Positions 28,714 to 38,671 of a DNA stretch of 64,000 nucleotides are shown in pieces; the stretch's first letter is position 1, and every line of letters starts with the position of its first letter. The notes under the pieces were generated by a model. The model had not been told where the DNA came from and searched no databases. It saw only the letters and a program-made list of their open reading frames with translations. The position numbers and the translations under genes were made by a program. Source of the DNA: Algoriphagus aquaeductus. Lineage in GTDB: Bacteria; Bacteroidota; Bacteroidia; Cytophagales; Cyclobacteriaceae. Location of the stretch: NCBI RefSeq assembly GCF_003253485.1, contig NZ_QKTX01000015.1, positions 62,001 through 126,000 on the forward strand, given 5' to 3'.

Positions 28714-29843
28714 ATCTTAGTCTTTCCAAATTACCTGTTCAAATCCTGTATCTCCAAATCATCATTTTGGGGCTTTTGGGATTTATAGGGGCTGGATTAT
28801 TTAATCCTACGATCCTTTTTGAAGGGATCTTGTTGGTGTTTTTTATTTTCAATTTTTCCACGATCTCCAAAGAGATTCTTTGGATTCCGATATTCTCCTT
28901 GATTTATGTGCTTTTATCGTTGATATATGCTGTTGTGCTTAATGGTAATCATGTCTTGGATTTCTTTCTCATTTTTAAATCCTTTATCTACCTGGTAATT
29001 GTCAGTCAATTTGTTCGAAAAAAATCCCTAGATCCGGAATTTACCAGAAAGGCATTTTTGGTCGTTCTTAGTCTTTTTTTGGTGAAGTACTTATTTCTGA
29101 TGGCACAAGGCACTCCTCGACAGAGTATTCGGGTATTTGAAGAAAGCAATTTTGAGCTGATGCTTTTGTCCTATCTTTTTTTACTCGATTACAATAATCA
29201 TAGAAAAGTCAAGTATCTTGAAGTAGCCCTATTACTGGTGACTTTTTTCATTTCCGGTTCTAGATCAGGGCTAGTGATTATTGTGTTCTTGATCGGTTGT
29301 ATTTTTTTGAGGAATTTGAGTTGGAGGAACTTCTTAATTCTTTTGATTTTTGCCCCGGTAGGTTTGGGTTTGATTTACTTTATTTTTTTAAACCGCTCAG
29401 AAGGGGACTCGTTGGAAAGTATCGATAGGTATATTTTTTTCCTAAGTTTTCTTAAAGAGGTAAAGACTTGGACTTTTCTGGATTTCCTTGTCGGATCTGA
29501 ACGAATTACAGCTTTAAGTCCGGAAACCTGTGGAAAATTCACCTATTATACCAAGCTTTTCTCCTTCAAGGGAGACGGGACTTGCTACAGCGTCATGCTA
29601 CACTCCTATATTATTCGGGTAATTTTTGATCATGGAATTCTGGGATTTTTGTTTCTTTGCACAGCTGTATACCAAATGGTGAGAAAATCTGGTTTTGATC
29701 ATTTCATTTCCTTCCTGGTTTTGATGATTTTGATTCTCAACTCTCTATCTGTTTCAGCCTTTAATAGCGTATATGCAATTCTTGGCGTGGCTTTGTTTTT
29801 AATTTCAAGTCCAAGGCAATCAGAATCGGATGATAAACAATAA
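28710..29843 (+). CDS. wzy: O-antigen polymerase/ligase-like membrane protein (Wzy candidate, set 1)
   Basis: The 377-residue protein has about ten membrane segments and a large extracytoplasmic loop before the last ones (about residues 225-300), the layout of Wzy/WaaL proteins. The start is a TTG that overlaps the previous stop as TTGA. As the only such protein between Wzx and Wzi, it is the likely polymerase of set 1. Wzy and ligase cannot be separated by sequence alone. Confidence 0.82.
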   Translation: MNLSLSKLPVQILYLQIIILGLLGFIGAGLFNPTILFEGILLVFFIFNFSTISKEILWIPIFSLIYVLLSLIYAVVLNGNHVLDFFLIFKSFIYLVIVSQFVRKKSLDPEFTRKAFLVVLSLFLVKYLFLMAQGTPRQSIRVFEESNFELMLLSYLFLLDYNNHRKVKYLEVALLLVTFFISGSRSGLVIIVFLIGCIFLRNLSWRNFLILLIFAPVGLGLIYFIFLNRSEGDSLESIDRYIFFLSFLKEVKTWTFLDFLVGSERITALSPETCGKFTYYTKLFSFKGDGTCYSVMLHSYIIRVIFDHGILGFLFLCTAVYQMVRKSGFDHFISFLVLMILILNSLSVSAFNSVYAILGVALFLISSPRQSESDDKQ

Positions 29844-30606
29844 AATATTAGGAGTAAGGTTCGATAATTATACCATTGATGAATTTGTCCATCTCATTGT
29901 CCAAGAGATCAAGGCTAAGAAAAAATTCAGAATCGCGCTATCCAATCCTGAATTTTTACTGGAGGCCCGAAAAAGACCTGAACTGAAGTCTTACCTGAAT
30001 TCCATTGAATTTAATGTCGCTGATGGGATAGGCGTAGTTTATGCTTCCAGATTGCTGCATGGCGTACCGCTAAAGGAAAGGATAACCGGTACAGATATGC
30101 TCCCAAGGTTGATAGAGAAGTCCAGAGAAAACGGATTCACCTTTTACTTTTTGGGAGGGAAACCAGGCATTGCTGAAAAAGCCAAGCAAAAATTCTTGGA
30201 ATTGTTCGATTACAAAGGAGTCATTGGATTGCACCATGGCTATTTTGATGAGAATCTTGAATCTGTCATTATCGATGAAATCAGAAACATAAAGCCAGAT
30301 ATTCTCATGGTTTGCTTGGGCAATCCGAAACAGGAGAAATGGATCCAGGATAATTTCCATCTTTTGGATGCCAAACTTATTTTTGGAAACGGAGGTGCAC
30401 TGGATTATTATTCCAACAATGTAAAAAGAGCACCTATCTGGTTCCAAAAAAATGGACTGGAGTGGTTGTATCGACTGACACAAGATTTCACTTGGCCAAG
30501 AATCAAAAGACAGGCAAGGTTATTTAAATTTCCTTTTTTGGTCCTTGCAGAGTATGGTAAGCAAGGATTCAAAAAAGTAAACCGGATTAATGAAGTATTT
30601 CATTAG
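29830..30606 (+). CDS. WecG/TagA/CpsF-family glycosyltransferase (GT26)
   Basis: The 258-residue protein shows the family core: ALSNPEFLLEARKRPELKSYL, NVADGIGVVYASRLLHG, ERITGTDMLPRL, FYFLGGKPGIAEKA, and VCLGNPKQEKWI. GT26 enzymes such as WecG and TagA add the second sugar, often an N-acetylmannosamine or its uronic acid, to undecaprenyl-diphosphate-sugar. That fits the uronic acid genes of set 1. It overlaps the polymerase gene by 14 bases. Confidence 0.93.
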   Translation: MINNKILGVRFDNYTIDEFVHLIVQEIKAKKKFRIALSNPEFLLEARKRPELKSYLNSIEFNVADGIGVVYASRLLHGVPLKERITGTDMLPRLIEKSRENGFTFYFLGGKPGIAEKAKQKFLELFDYKGVIGLHHGYFDENLESVIIDEIRNIKPDILMVCLGNPKQEKWIQDNFHLLDAKLIFGNGGALDYYSNNVKRAPIWFQKNGLEWLYRLTQDFTWPRIKRQARLFKFPFLVLAEYGKQGFKKVNRINEVFH

Positions 30607-32236
30607 TATAGTTTTTTTCTATTGGACTCTTTCGGCTTATTCTCAAAATAATCTTCCGGGATTTCAATTTTTTGAAGAGGCAGAGCGAAGAGCTAATCTG
30701 ATGGATGATTCTGCTTCCCTGAAGGCAAGCTTTCTACTCAGAATGCCGTTGAATCCACTGCAAGGCAACTTTGAGAAGAAGATTTTTGGATTTAAGCCAC
30801 TTCCAATTTTGTCAAATACCCTTTGGAATCAAAATCGGCCGTATGGTTGGGGGGATCTGGGAATGATTCCTGCGGTTGGTTTGCAGCAATATGTCTCTGC
30901 GGGATTTCAGGTTAAGGCCTCTATTCTTCATGTGAGATTTCAGCCAGAGGTAGTTTTTGCCCAAAGTAAGCCTTATCAAGGATTTTCCTTTGATTTTCCA
31001 GGACAGGTGATTCTGGATCGATATTATTACTGGAACTATGACGATTCTCCCGAACTTTATTCAGATGGAAGCCTTACTCAGGCTTGGTGGGGGCAAAGCA
31101 GTGTTACGCTTCGGTACGGGGCATTTGAGACAGGGCTCTCTACCCGTTCTATTTGGTGGGGACCAGGGCAATGGGGTTCATTGACTTTTTCAAATACCGC
31201 CAAAAGCTTTCCTCATCTTACCTTGAACACGACAAAGCCTGCCAAAACATTTTTGGGAAATTTTGAAGGACAATTATTGATAGGGAGATTAGAAAATTCT
31301 GGACGGAATCCATCTCAGAATCTGATTTTTGACAATGCGTATTTTTTGCCTTTCAATGGAGATTGGAGATACCTAAATGCATTAATGGTAAGTTATACAC
31401 CAAAATGGATTCCCAACGCTTCCATAGGGTTTGCAAGAACCTTTCAACAGTTTAGGAAGGATCAAACCCAGGATTTTGCAGGATATTTTCCGATTTTTGA
31501 GCCTTTTCAAAAAGTAAATCTTTTCCAAAATGATAATTCTGTCATCTACGATGGATTGGCACAAGACCAGCAAGTTTCTTTTTCATTTAGATATGCCATT
31601 CCAAAAGCTAAAATGGAGTTTTATGCCGAATATGGCAGAAGGGATCACGCTTTCAACTGGAGAGATGCAATTCTGAGTCCTGAGCATGCAAGAGCCTATC
31701 TTGCAGGATTTTCAAAGTTGGTAGATCTTCCGATAAGTCCAAAAAAGGTTCAAATTCGCGGTGAGATGATTCATCAACAAGAATCTGTAAACAGATATAT
31801 CCGGTATATGGGAGAGGGAGGAGACACTTCTTGGCAGTTGCATTACCAGGTCAGAAGTTTTGGTAATTTTGGGCAAGCTTTAGGGACCGGGATCGGAACA
31901 GGTTCGAATGTTCAAATTCTTGAAATTGCTTTGGTAGATCATTGGAACAAGCTCGGAATCATTTTCCATCGCCTTGAAAATCACATGGATTTTTATAATA
32001 GAGCATTTGTGACACGAGGTTATACCAAGCCTTGGATCGATTTTACTGTAGGTTTACTTTTTGATCATTCTTGGAATGACCGATTTGTTATGAGTACACA
32101 GTTGATGCATGTTTCAGGAATAAATTACCAATGGCAGGATTATTCCAAGTCAAATTTTGGTACCAATACAAGTTTGGCCTCGATTCATGCGAGGGTCAAA
32201 CTTATGATAATGCTCAATAAGGCTCAAAAAAATTAA
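30590..32236 (+). CDS. Capsule assembly Wzi-family outer-membrane protein
   Basis: The 548-residue protein has a signal peptide ending in LSAYSQ and an aromatic-rich, beta-strand-rich sequence typical of an outer-membrane barrel. RYGAFETGLSTRSIWWGPGQWGSL and QNRPYGWGDLGMIPAVGLQQYVSAG are landmarks of the Wzi capsule-assembly family. In E. coli, Wzi anchors capsule to the cell surface. As the last gene of the tightly packed part of set 1, it may retain the polymer exported by the SLBB channel. Confidence 0.88.
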   Translation: MKYFISIVFFYWTLSAYSQNNLPGFQFFEEAERRANLMDDSASLKASFLLRMPLNPLQGNFEKKIFGFKPLPILSNTLWNQNRPYGWGDLGMIPAVGLQQYVSAGFQVKASILHVRFQPEVVFAQSKPYQGFSFDFPGQVILDRYYYWNYDDSPELYSDGSLTQAWWGQSSVTLRYGAFETGLSTRSIWWGPGQWGSLTFSNTAKSFPHLTLNTTKPAKTFLGNFEGQLLIGRLENSGRNPSQNLIFDNAYFLPFNGDWRYLNALMVSYTPKWIPNASIGFARTFQQFRKDQTQDFAGYFPIFEPFQKVNLFQNDNSVIYDGLAQDQQVSFSFRYAIPKAKMEFYAEYGRRDHAFNWRDAILSPEHARAYLAGFSKLVDLPISPKKVQIRGEMIHQQESVNRYIRYMGEGGDTSWQLHYQVRSFGNFGQALGTGIGTGSNVQILEIALVDHWNKLGIIFHRLENHMDFYNRAFVTRGYTKPWIDFTVGLLFDHSWNDRFVMSTQLMHVSGINYQWQDYSKSNFGTNTSLASIHARVKLMIMLNKAQKN

Positions 32237-32338
32237 CCGTTTAAGATCTGAAATTGAACGTAATGCTTAAGTTAAGTCACTTCTTTGGGGCTAGGAATTT
32301 CATTTAGGAGATGGAAAAAACTATTCTAATCAAATGAG

Positions 32339-33823
32339 ATGCCCATGAAAATGGCTTCTCACACAGGGAAATCATTATCTAGGGCATTCCATGTGGCCTT
32401 TAAAAAATCAAATCATAATCACGTGAAAGTAAAAAACATCTGCTGCATTGGTGCAGGCTACGTAGGTGGCCCAACAATGTCTGTTATTGCCCAAAAATGT
32501 CCTGAAATTAAGGTGGTGGTAGTGGATATCAATCAAGAAAGGATTGATGCCTGGAATCATGAAGATCTAAGCCAGCTCCCAGTATATGAGCCTGGTTTGG
32601 ATAAAGTAGTAGCCCAAGCAAGAGGGCGCAACCTTTTTTTCTCGACCGATGTAAATTCGGCCATTGAGGAAGCGGATATGGTTTTTATTTCTGTTAACAC
32701 CCCTACCAAAACATATGGTGAGGGAAAGGGAATGGCAGCAGATCTGAAATGGGTTGAATTATGTGCCAGGCAGATAGCTGAAGCATCCAAATCTGATAAA
32801 ATAGTAGTTGAAAAATCTACTTTACCTGTTAGAACTGCTCAGGCTGTGAAGGATATTTTACATAACACCGGAAATGGGTTAAACTTCCAAATCCTCTCAA
32901 ATCCAGAGTTTCTGGCAGAAGGTACTGCTATCCCTGATCTTGAAAATCCCGACAGGGTTCTAATAGGTGGAGATGATACTCCTGAAGGAAGAGAGGCCAT
33001 TCAGGCATTAGTGGACGTGTATGGTACTTGGGTGCCTAGGGAAAAAATCCTTACGACCAATGTCTGGTCTTCCGAGCTTTCCAAACTGACCGCAAATGCC
33101 TTCCTTGCGCAGCGTGTTTCGTCTATCAATGCCATATCTGAGTTATGTGAGGCTACAGGCGCAGATGTGGAAGAAGTGGCCAAAGCAATAGGAACTGACT
33201 CTAGGATTGGATCTAAATTTTTGAAAGCTTCAGTTGGTTTCGGTGGTTCTTGCTTCCAAAAAGATATTCTCAATATGGTCTACATCTGCCGCAATTATCA
33301 ATTGAACGAGGTGGCGGATTATTGGGAGCAAGTGATCAAAATGAATGACCATCAAAAAGTGAGGTTTGCCAAAAAGATCATTAAGAATTTGTACAATACT
33401 GTTAGCGGAAAGAAAATCGCATTCTTGGGATGGGCATTTAAAAAAGATACCAACGATACGCGTGAATCTGCGGCCATTTATGTCGCAGATTACCTGCTGA
33501 GCGAACGTGCCAATATCTGTGTGTATGATCCGAAAGTTCCGAAAGAAAAAGTATTTACCGACTTAGATTATTTAAACACCCGTTCTTCTGAAGAAAATAG
33601 GAAGTTGGTTAGCGTAGTAAATGATCCTTATGAAGCCTGCAAAGGAGCTCATGCAGTAGCGATTCTTACCGAATGGGATGAATTTAAAATCCTAAACTGG
33701 GAGCAAATTAATGATTTGATGCTCAAGCCAGCCAACTTATTCGACGGAAGAAACATTTTGAATTCTTCAGAAATGAGTCGCTTAGGATTCAGATTTCATG
33801 CGATTGGGAAGGCTGATAAATAG
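32339..33823 (+). CDS. UDP-glucose 6-dehydrogenase, eukaryotic-like type
   Basis: The enzyme oxidises UDP-glucose to UDP-glucuronate with NAD. Motifs are [12 protein letters not shown] (Rossmann), [39 protein letters not shown] and the catalytic Cys305 in [13 protein letters not shown]. The sequence resembles the animal/plant-type enzymes, which also occur in Bacteroidota. The ATG at 32339 gives 494 residues; the first 28 are not family-like and a GTG at 32423 would remove them. It stands about 100 bases after the Wzi gene with no terminator between, so it could be the last gene of set 1. Confidence 0.93.
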   Translation: MPMKMASHTGKSLSRAFHVAFKKSNHNHVKVKNICCIGAGYVGGPTMSVIAQKCPEIKVVVVDINQERIDAWNHEDLSQLPVYEPGLDKVVAQARGRNLFFSTDVNSAIEEADMVFISVNTPTKTYGEGKGMAADLKWVELCARQIAEASKSDKIVVEKSTLPVRTAQAVKDILHNTGNGLNFQILSNPEFLAEGTAIPDLENPDRVLIGGDDTPEGREAIQALVDVYGTWVPREKILTTNVWSSELSKLTANAFLAQRVSSINAISELCEATGADVEEVAKAIGTDSRIGSKFLKASVGFGGSCFQKDILNMVYICRNYQLNEVADYWEQVIKMNDHQKVRFAKKIIKNLYNTVSGKKIAFLGWAFKKDTNDTRESAAIYVADYLLSERANICVYDPKVPKEKVFTDLDYLNTRSSEENRKLVSVVNDPYEACKGAHAVAILTEWDEFKILNWEQINDLMLKPANLFDGRNILNSSEMSRLGFRFHAIGKADK

Positions 33824-33896
33824 TTTCAAAAAACGGGCAAGAACCTCGGGTCTCTAAAAAAGACAGTAAGTGAAATTATGTTTTTTTGATCTTTAA

Positions 33897-33919
33897 AATG
33901 AGTAATTTTGGTACTCATT
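33897..33919. promoter_or_regulatory. Palindromic operator over the set 2 promoter (copy 2)
   Basis: AATGAGTA and TACTCATT with a 7-base spacer repeat copy 1 (11345-11367) exactly in arms and spacing, while the spacer bases differ. The inner TAATTTTG (33903-33910) again fits the TAnnTTTG -7 box. The nearest upstream TTTG (33885-33888) is only 14 bases away, so the -33 element is weaker than in copy 1. Confidence 0.72.
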
Positions 33920-33998
33920 ATTTATCAAGGAAGTTAAAAAGATAGTTTTTTCGCTCTGGTACTAGTAGGGTTTTTCTCTCACAAAACAGCTAAGTCCT

Positions 33999-34018
33999 GG
34001 GACCGAAAGGGCGAAGCT
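33999..34018 (+). promoter_or_regulatory. Shared polysaccharide leader element (copy 2)
   Basis: GGGACCGAAAGGGCGAAGCT matches copy 1 (11948-11967) in 19 of 20 bases. The one change, C for T, keeps a possible CC/GG pairing around GAAA (U-G in copy 1). CTGGTA stands upstream (33956-33961). It would lie in the 5' untranslated RNA of set 2, about 80 bases after the promoter box. Confidence 0.6.
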
Positions 34019-34064
34019 TTAAGTTTTTACAAGAAGATAAAATTTAATTTAACAAAGTAGTTTC

Positions 34065-35369
34065 ATGTTGACACCACTTGAAGATGTGAAAATCGGGGTA
34101 ATAGGCCTTGGTTATGTAGGATTGCCTCTTGCAGTTGAATTTGCAAAACAGTTTCCTGTCATAGGGTTTGATATTGATAAAAAAAGAGTGGCTGATCTTC
34201 AGCAAGGAAAAGATTATACCTTGGAAGTTGAAGATGAGCTACTTTCTGCTGTATTGACTTCAAATTCGCCTTCAAAGGATCAAAAAGGCCTTTTTCCTAC
34301 TTTTGAGCCTGAGGAGCTGAAAGATTGTCACATTTATATCGTGACCGTTCCGACTCCAACAGACAAGCATAACCGACCTGTCTTGACCCCGATGCTTAAG
34401 GCTTCCGAGAATATTGGCAAATTCCTTAAGAGGGGAGATGTGGTAATTTATGAGTCGACTGTCTATCCTGGAGTGACTGAGGAAGAGTGTGTTCCTGTGC
34501 TTGAAAAAGTTTCCGGATTAGTATATAACGTGGACTTTTTTGCAGGATACTCTCCTGAGCGAATCAACCCCGGAGACAAGGAACACACAGTTGCCAAGAT
34601 TTTAAAAGTCACTTCCGGAAGTACTCCTGAAGTTGCTGAATATGTAGATCAGCTATATCAAAAAGTGATCACCGCAGGTACTCACAAAGCATCTTCAATC
34701 AAAGTGGCTGAAGCGGCAAAGGTCATTGAAAATTCCCAACGGGATATCAACATTGCCTTTGTCAATGAGCTTTCGAAAATATTTAACCTTTTAGGAATAG
34801 ACACCCACGAAGTATTGGAAGCGGCAGGAACCAAATGGAACTTTCTCAAATTCAAACCCGGATTAGTCGGAGGGCATTGCATTGGTGTGGATCCTTTCTA
34901 TCTTGCACAAAAAGCGCAGGAAGTCGGATATCATCCTGAAATCATTTTGGCTGGAAGACGACTAAATGATAGTATGGGCAAGCATGTTGCCACTGAGGTT
35001 ATCAAGCTGATGATGCGAAAAGACCTAAAGGTGATAGATTCCAAAGTGCTCATTCTAGGATTCACGTTCAAGGAAGATTGTCCGGATGTACGAAATACAC
35101 GAGTAATTGATATCTACAAAGAATTGAAGTCATTTGATATGGAGGTCGATGTCTATGACCCGTGGGCTAATCCAAAGGAGGTAGCTCATGAATACGGGAT
35201 TTCTATTTCTTCAGGTGATCAAGCCCCTGATTTATCAGAATATTCGGCAATCATTCTAGCAGTAGCGCATAGGCAGTTTAAAAATTTATCTTTAAAAAAA
35301 TCTTTTTCACAAGTCTTATTTGATGTTAAGGGGATATTGGAGAAAGATAAGGTAGATTCTAGATTGTAA
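34065..35369 (+). CDS. UDP-N-acetylhexosamine 6-dehydrogenase (WbpO/TviB/WbpA-like)
   Basis: The 434-residue nucleotide-sugar dehydrogenase has [49 protein letters not shown] and Cys272 in [17 protein letters not shown]. That last segment is typical of the UDP-HexNAc branch (WbpO, TviB, WbpA), not of UDP-glucose dehydrogenases. It would make UDP-GlcNAcA or UDP-GalNAcA. It is the first gene of set 2, yet its product could also feed the WbpB/D/E-like enzymes of set 1, which has no such dehydrogenase of its own. Confidence 0.92.
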   Translation: MLTPLEDVKIGVIGLGYVGLPLAVEFAKQFPVIGFDIDKKRVADLQQGKDYTLEVEDELLSAVLTSNSPSKDQKGLFPTFEPEELKDCHIYIVTVPTPTDKHNRPVLTPMLKASENIGKFLKRGDVVIYESTVYPGVTEEECVPVLEKVSGLVYNVDFFAGYSPERINPGDKEHTVAKILKVTSGSTPEVAEYVDQLYQKVITAGTHKASSIKVAEAAKVIENSQRDINIAFVNELSKIFNLLGIDTHEVLEAAGTKWNFLKFKPGLVGGHCIGVDPFYLAQKAQEVGYHPEIILAGRRLNDSMGKHVATEVIKLMMRKDLKVIDSKVLILGFTFKEDCPDVRNTRVIDIYKELKSFDMEVDVYDPWANPKEVAHEYGISISSGDQAPDLSEYSAIILAVAHRQFKNLSLKKSFSQVLFDVKGILEKDKVDSRL

Positions 35370-35440
35370 GTTTAGCTTGAGAATTTTGATTATAATTGGT
35401 TTTGGTATCTATTTCAGGGTAAAATTTAAACTCAACCTTA

Positions 35441-36274
35441 ATGCTTAACAAGTATTTGAAATCCCTATTAATCGTATTGACCTCCACACTGGTTCTATTT
35501 TCTTGTATATCCAATAAAAAGCTTATCTATATGCAAGAATTAGCACAGAGCACGGGGCCTTTAATCGAGACAAGTAAAAAGTATCCTTACCAGCCTGAAG
35601 AATATTTGTTGCAAGTCAATGATATCATTGAGGTTAATATCCGAACAACGGACCCGGATTTAAACAGGTTACTTTCTGCAGTTGTTTTCGAACCTGGATT
35701 TAATCAAATGCAAGCTGGGGGACAAAGTGTCGGAGATGTTTTTTTTATGAATGGTTACTCTTTGGACGAAATGGGGAAAATTGAATTGCCCCTCATAGGA
35801 GAAGTAAAACTAGATGGATTGTCTGTTGGAGAGGCGAAAGTTGTAATAGAAAATGAGGTTAAAAGATTTGTAAAAGAGGGTGAATACTTCGTAAGGGTTA
35901 GGCTTGGAGGAGTTCGATTTAGCGCATTGGGAGAATTCAATGCCTCCGGAAAGTTTACGATTTTACAGAATAGAGTTTCCATTTTCGAAGCTATTGCCTT
36001 TGCTGGTGACCTAAGTAGAGTTGCGAAAAGAGATCAGGTTTTACTTGTTAGACAATATCCGGATGGCACCCAGATACATAAAATAAATCTTTTGGATAGA
36101 GATCTTCTGTCTTCGGAATATTATTGGTTAAAACCCAATGATCTGATTTATGCAGAACCAATGAAAGTTAAAGAGATTGGGGCAGGTGGTACATTAGTTG
36201 AAACTTTTACATTGATTACAACCTCCATTACAGCGATAGCGCTTTTACTAACTCTAGTCCAGAATAATAACTAA
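35441..36274 (+). CDS. wza: Polysaccharide export lipoprotein (Wza-like)
   Basis: A lipoprotein signal ends in LVLFSC with Cys22 as lipidation site. The 277-residue protein then carries a polysaccharide-export domain (YLLQVNDIIEVNIRTTDPD) and one SLBB-like segment (VRFSALGEFNASGKFTILQNRVSIFEAIAFAGD), and ends in a hydrophobic stretch (TLITTSITAIALLLTLVQ). It is the compact counterpart of the large SLBB protein of set 1 and would form the export channel of set 2 with the Wzc kinase that follows after one base. Confidence 0.92.
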   Translation: MLNKYLKSLLIVLTSTLVLFSCISNKKLIYMQELAQSTGPLIETSKKYPYQPEEYLLQVNDIIEVNIRTTDPDLNRLLSAVVFEPGFNQMQAGGQSVGDVFFMNGYSLDEMGKIELPLIGEVKLDGLSVGEAKVVIENEVKRFVKEGEYFVRVRLGGVRFSALGEFNASGKFTILQNRVSIFEAIAFAGDLSRVAKRDQVLLVRQYPDGTQIHKINLLDRDLLSSEYYWLKPNDLIYAEPMKVKEIGAGGTLVETFTLITTSITAIALLLTLVQNNN

Positions 36275-36275
36275 T

Positions 36276-38666
36276 ATGAGTTTAGAACCTGAAGAAAAGG
36301 AATTCTTCTCTGAAGAAAGTTCTTTTGATATTAAATCAGTCTTTCCAAAAATCCTTAGATTTTGGCCTGTAATACTGATTTCTTCAATTTTATTTTTATT
36401 CGGAGCATATATTTACACTCGAATGAGTGTTCCACTTTTTAAGGTAACCGGCTTGTTTTTCATCAAAGACAATGATAGCCAGTTTACTCTTTTTAATGCA
36501 CCAACTATTGATGGCTCAGCAAAAAATGGATTGGTTAATGAAATAACTATATTGAAGTCAAGGCCAATAGCTGAAGCTACATTGCGACAACTTGATTTTG
36601 GAGTAGAATACTATACCAGAAGCACGTTTATTAATCACGAAATTTATCAAAAGACTCCCATTCTTGTGGAAGTCAATTGGAAGGAACCTCAAGTTTCTAA
36701 AGGTTTTGTTACCCTTCAGTGGACAAACAATCAGAATTTCATTTTACTTTTTGAGGATAAAGAATATAGTAAATATTTGCCTGATGGATCCAAAGCAAAA
36801 CTTGAGATCTTACCAGAACCTACTGAATATCCTTTTGGAGTGTGGATTCAAACCAAGAATTTCACTATTAAGGTAACGAAAACTAGTGTTGAACCCGAAG
36901 GGGAAATACTTCTAAAGTTTAGAGATTTGGAATCTCTTGTAGATGAATATGCCTCTAAACTTATGGTGGAAAATACCGAAAGGGAAGGTTCAATTGTCGA
37001 AATGGGGCTTTTGACTCCAAACGTGGTTAAGGGAGAGGTATACATAAATAAGTTGATGGAGACTTATCTTATGCTTGAACTAGAAGAAAAGAATCAGATT
37101 GCTTCAAATACTGTCAACTTCATTGATAGTCAAGTAGCAGGAGTTTCCGATAGTTTACGTCAATTTGAAAATCAGCTTCAAATCTTCCGATCTTCGAACA
37201 AAATTTACAATCTTGAAACTGAAAGCTCTTCTGTATTTACTCAGTTGACTGAACTTGAAAACCTCTTAAGACAAGAAGAGTATAAAAGAAACTATTATAG
37301 AAATCTTGCTGGATATTTAGAAAGAGAGCAGTATAGTGATTTAGTTGTCCCATCTGGAATTGGCATTGATGATCCAATTTTAAATTCACTAATTTCCAAT
37401 CTAATGGAACTACAAGTGGATAAGTCAAGGCAATTGGCTACCCTAACAGAGCAGGCGCCTGTGGTACAAGCTACAAATAGCAAGATTAGAGAATTGAATA
37501 AATCAATTCAGGAAGTTTTGAAGAATGTTGATAGTAATTCTGCTAGCCTTCTCCAAGATTTAAAGAATAGGATAGCTTCAATAGAAGGTTCATTTCGAAA
37601 CCTACCAGAAACTGAGCAAAATCTTATCCGAATTCAAAGACAGTTTGCGCTAAACGAGAATATTTATAACTTTTTAATGGAAAAAAGGGCGGAAGCCGCG
37701 ATTACAAAAGCCTCTAATAAGGCCGAGAATAAAATAATTGAACCCGCTGTCGGAGGATACTTAGTAAGTCCAATTCCGATAAGAAATTATGCTCTTGGGG
37801 TTTTCATCGGAATTTTTCTTCCAGTGATTATTGTACTAATTAGAGAAATTACACGTACCAGAATTGAAGATGTATCCTATTTGGAGAAAAAGCTGAGAAT
37901 TCCATTATTATCAACTATTCTTTACAATAAAAGGAAATCAAATCTTGTTGTACTAGAACAAGGTAAATCTGGCCTAGCTGAAGGATTTAGATCCTTAAGA
38001 GCTAATTTAAGATTTATTTCCCCAAATGAGAAACAACTTACAATCTTAGTCACCTCTACTATATCTGGTGAGGGAAAAACTTTTTGTGCTATGAATTTAG
38101 CTTCTGTTTATTCTTTGACGGGAAAGAAGACTATATTGGTTGGGTGTGATATGAGAAAACCAAGAATATTTAATGATTTTGGTATTTCTAATGAAATAGG
38201 CCTTTCTACTGTTTTAAGTGGTCAAATTCAATGGGAAGAAGCAATCAATAGATCTAAATATGATAATTTAGATATTTTAGTATCAGGACCAACTCCACCA
38301 AATCCCGCCGAACTTTTGTTTACAAAAGAGTTTGAAAGCTTAATTTCTAACCTTAAGCAGAATTATGATGTTGTGATTTTGGACACTCCACCAGTAGGTC
38401 TTGTAAGTGAAACCCTTGATTTAATTCCTTTTGTAGATTTGACTTTGTTTATTTTTCGGCAAAATTACAGTCAAAGAAATTTTGTAGACGCACTAAATGG
38501 GCTAAAGGTAAATAAAGGATTAAAGAATCTATACGCCGTATTTAATGGCGTAGACGATAGTAAAGTTACTTATGGTTATGGTTATACTTATGGATATGGA
38601 TATGGTTACTACGATGATGATAATATGAAGGAAAATTTTTCTTGGATTAAAAAACTGTTTAAATAA
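36276..38666 (+). CDS. wzc: Wzc-type polysaccharide co-polymerase and tyrosine autokinase
   Basis: The 796-residue protein has a Wzz domain between membrane helices at about 30-48 and 504-525, with coiled coils in the periplasmic part. A cytoplasmic BY-kinase domain follows: Walker A STISGEGKTF (about 593-602), Walker A' ILVGCDMRKP (about 619-628) and Walker B VVILDTPPVG (about 698-707). The tail at about 763-782 is a run of YG repeats ending YYDDD, the tyrosine cluster that is autophosphorylated in Wzc. It would control polymerisation and export in set 2. Confidence 0.94.
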   Translation: MSLEPEEKEFFSEESSFDIKSVFPKILRFWPVILISSILFLFGAYIYTRMSVPLFKVTGLFFIKDNDSQFTLFNAPTIDGSAKNGLVNEITILKSRPIAEATLRQLDFGVEYYTRSTFINHEIYQKTPILVEVNWKEPQVSKGFVTLQWTNNQNFILLFEDKEYSKYLPDGSKAKLEILPEPTEYPFGVWIQTKNFTIKVTKTSVEPEGEILLKFRDLESLVDEYASKLMVENTEREGSIVEMGLLTPNVVKGEVYINKLMETYLMLELEEKNQIASNTVNFIDSQVAGVSDSLRQFENQLQIFRSSNKIYNLETESSSVFTQLTELENLLRQEEYKRNYYRNLAGYLEREQYSDLVVPSGIGIDDPILNSLISNLMELQVDKSRQLATLTEQAPVVQATNSKIRELNKSIQEVLKNVDSNSASLLQDLKNRIASIEGSFRNLPETEQNLIRIQRQFALNENIYNFLMEKRAEAAITKASNKAENKIIEPAVGGYLVSPIPIRNYALGVFIGIFLPVIIVLIREITRTRIEDVSYLEKKLRIPLLSTILYNKRKSNLVVLEQGKSGLAEGFRSLRANLRFISPNEKQLTILVTSTISGEGKTFCAMNLASVYSLTGKKTILVGCDMRKPRIFNDFGISNEIGLSTVLSGQIQWEEAINRSKYDNLDILVSGPTPPNPAELLFTKEFESLISNLKQNYDVVILDTPPVGLVSETLDLIPFVDLTLFIFRQNYSQRNFVDALNGLKVNKGLKNLYAVFNGVDDSKVTYGYGYTYGYGYGYYDDDNMKENFSWIKKLFK

Positions 38667-38671
38667 AGACT

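Larger units (their letters stand above)
33824..34064. other. Intergenic control region of polysaccharide set 2
   Basis: This 241-base spacer has no coding frame. It contains the second copy of the operator palindrome (33897-33919), a JUMPStart-like GCTCTGGTA (33953-33961) and the second copy of the 20-base leader element (33999-34018). The ATG of the first set 2 gene lies 46 bases after that element. No clear terminator for the preceding dehydrogenase gene is visible. Confidence 0.7.

Noticed and set aside
33995-34003. GTCC/GGAC hairpin inside leader copy 2
   Set aside because: The loop would have only 2 bases, which RNA cannot form; the longer-stem option exists only in copy 1.
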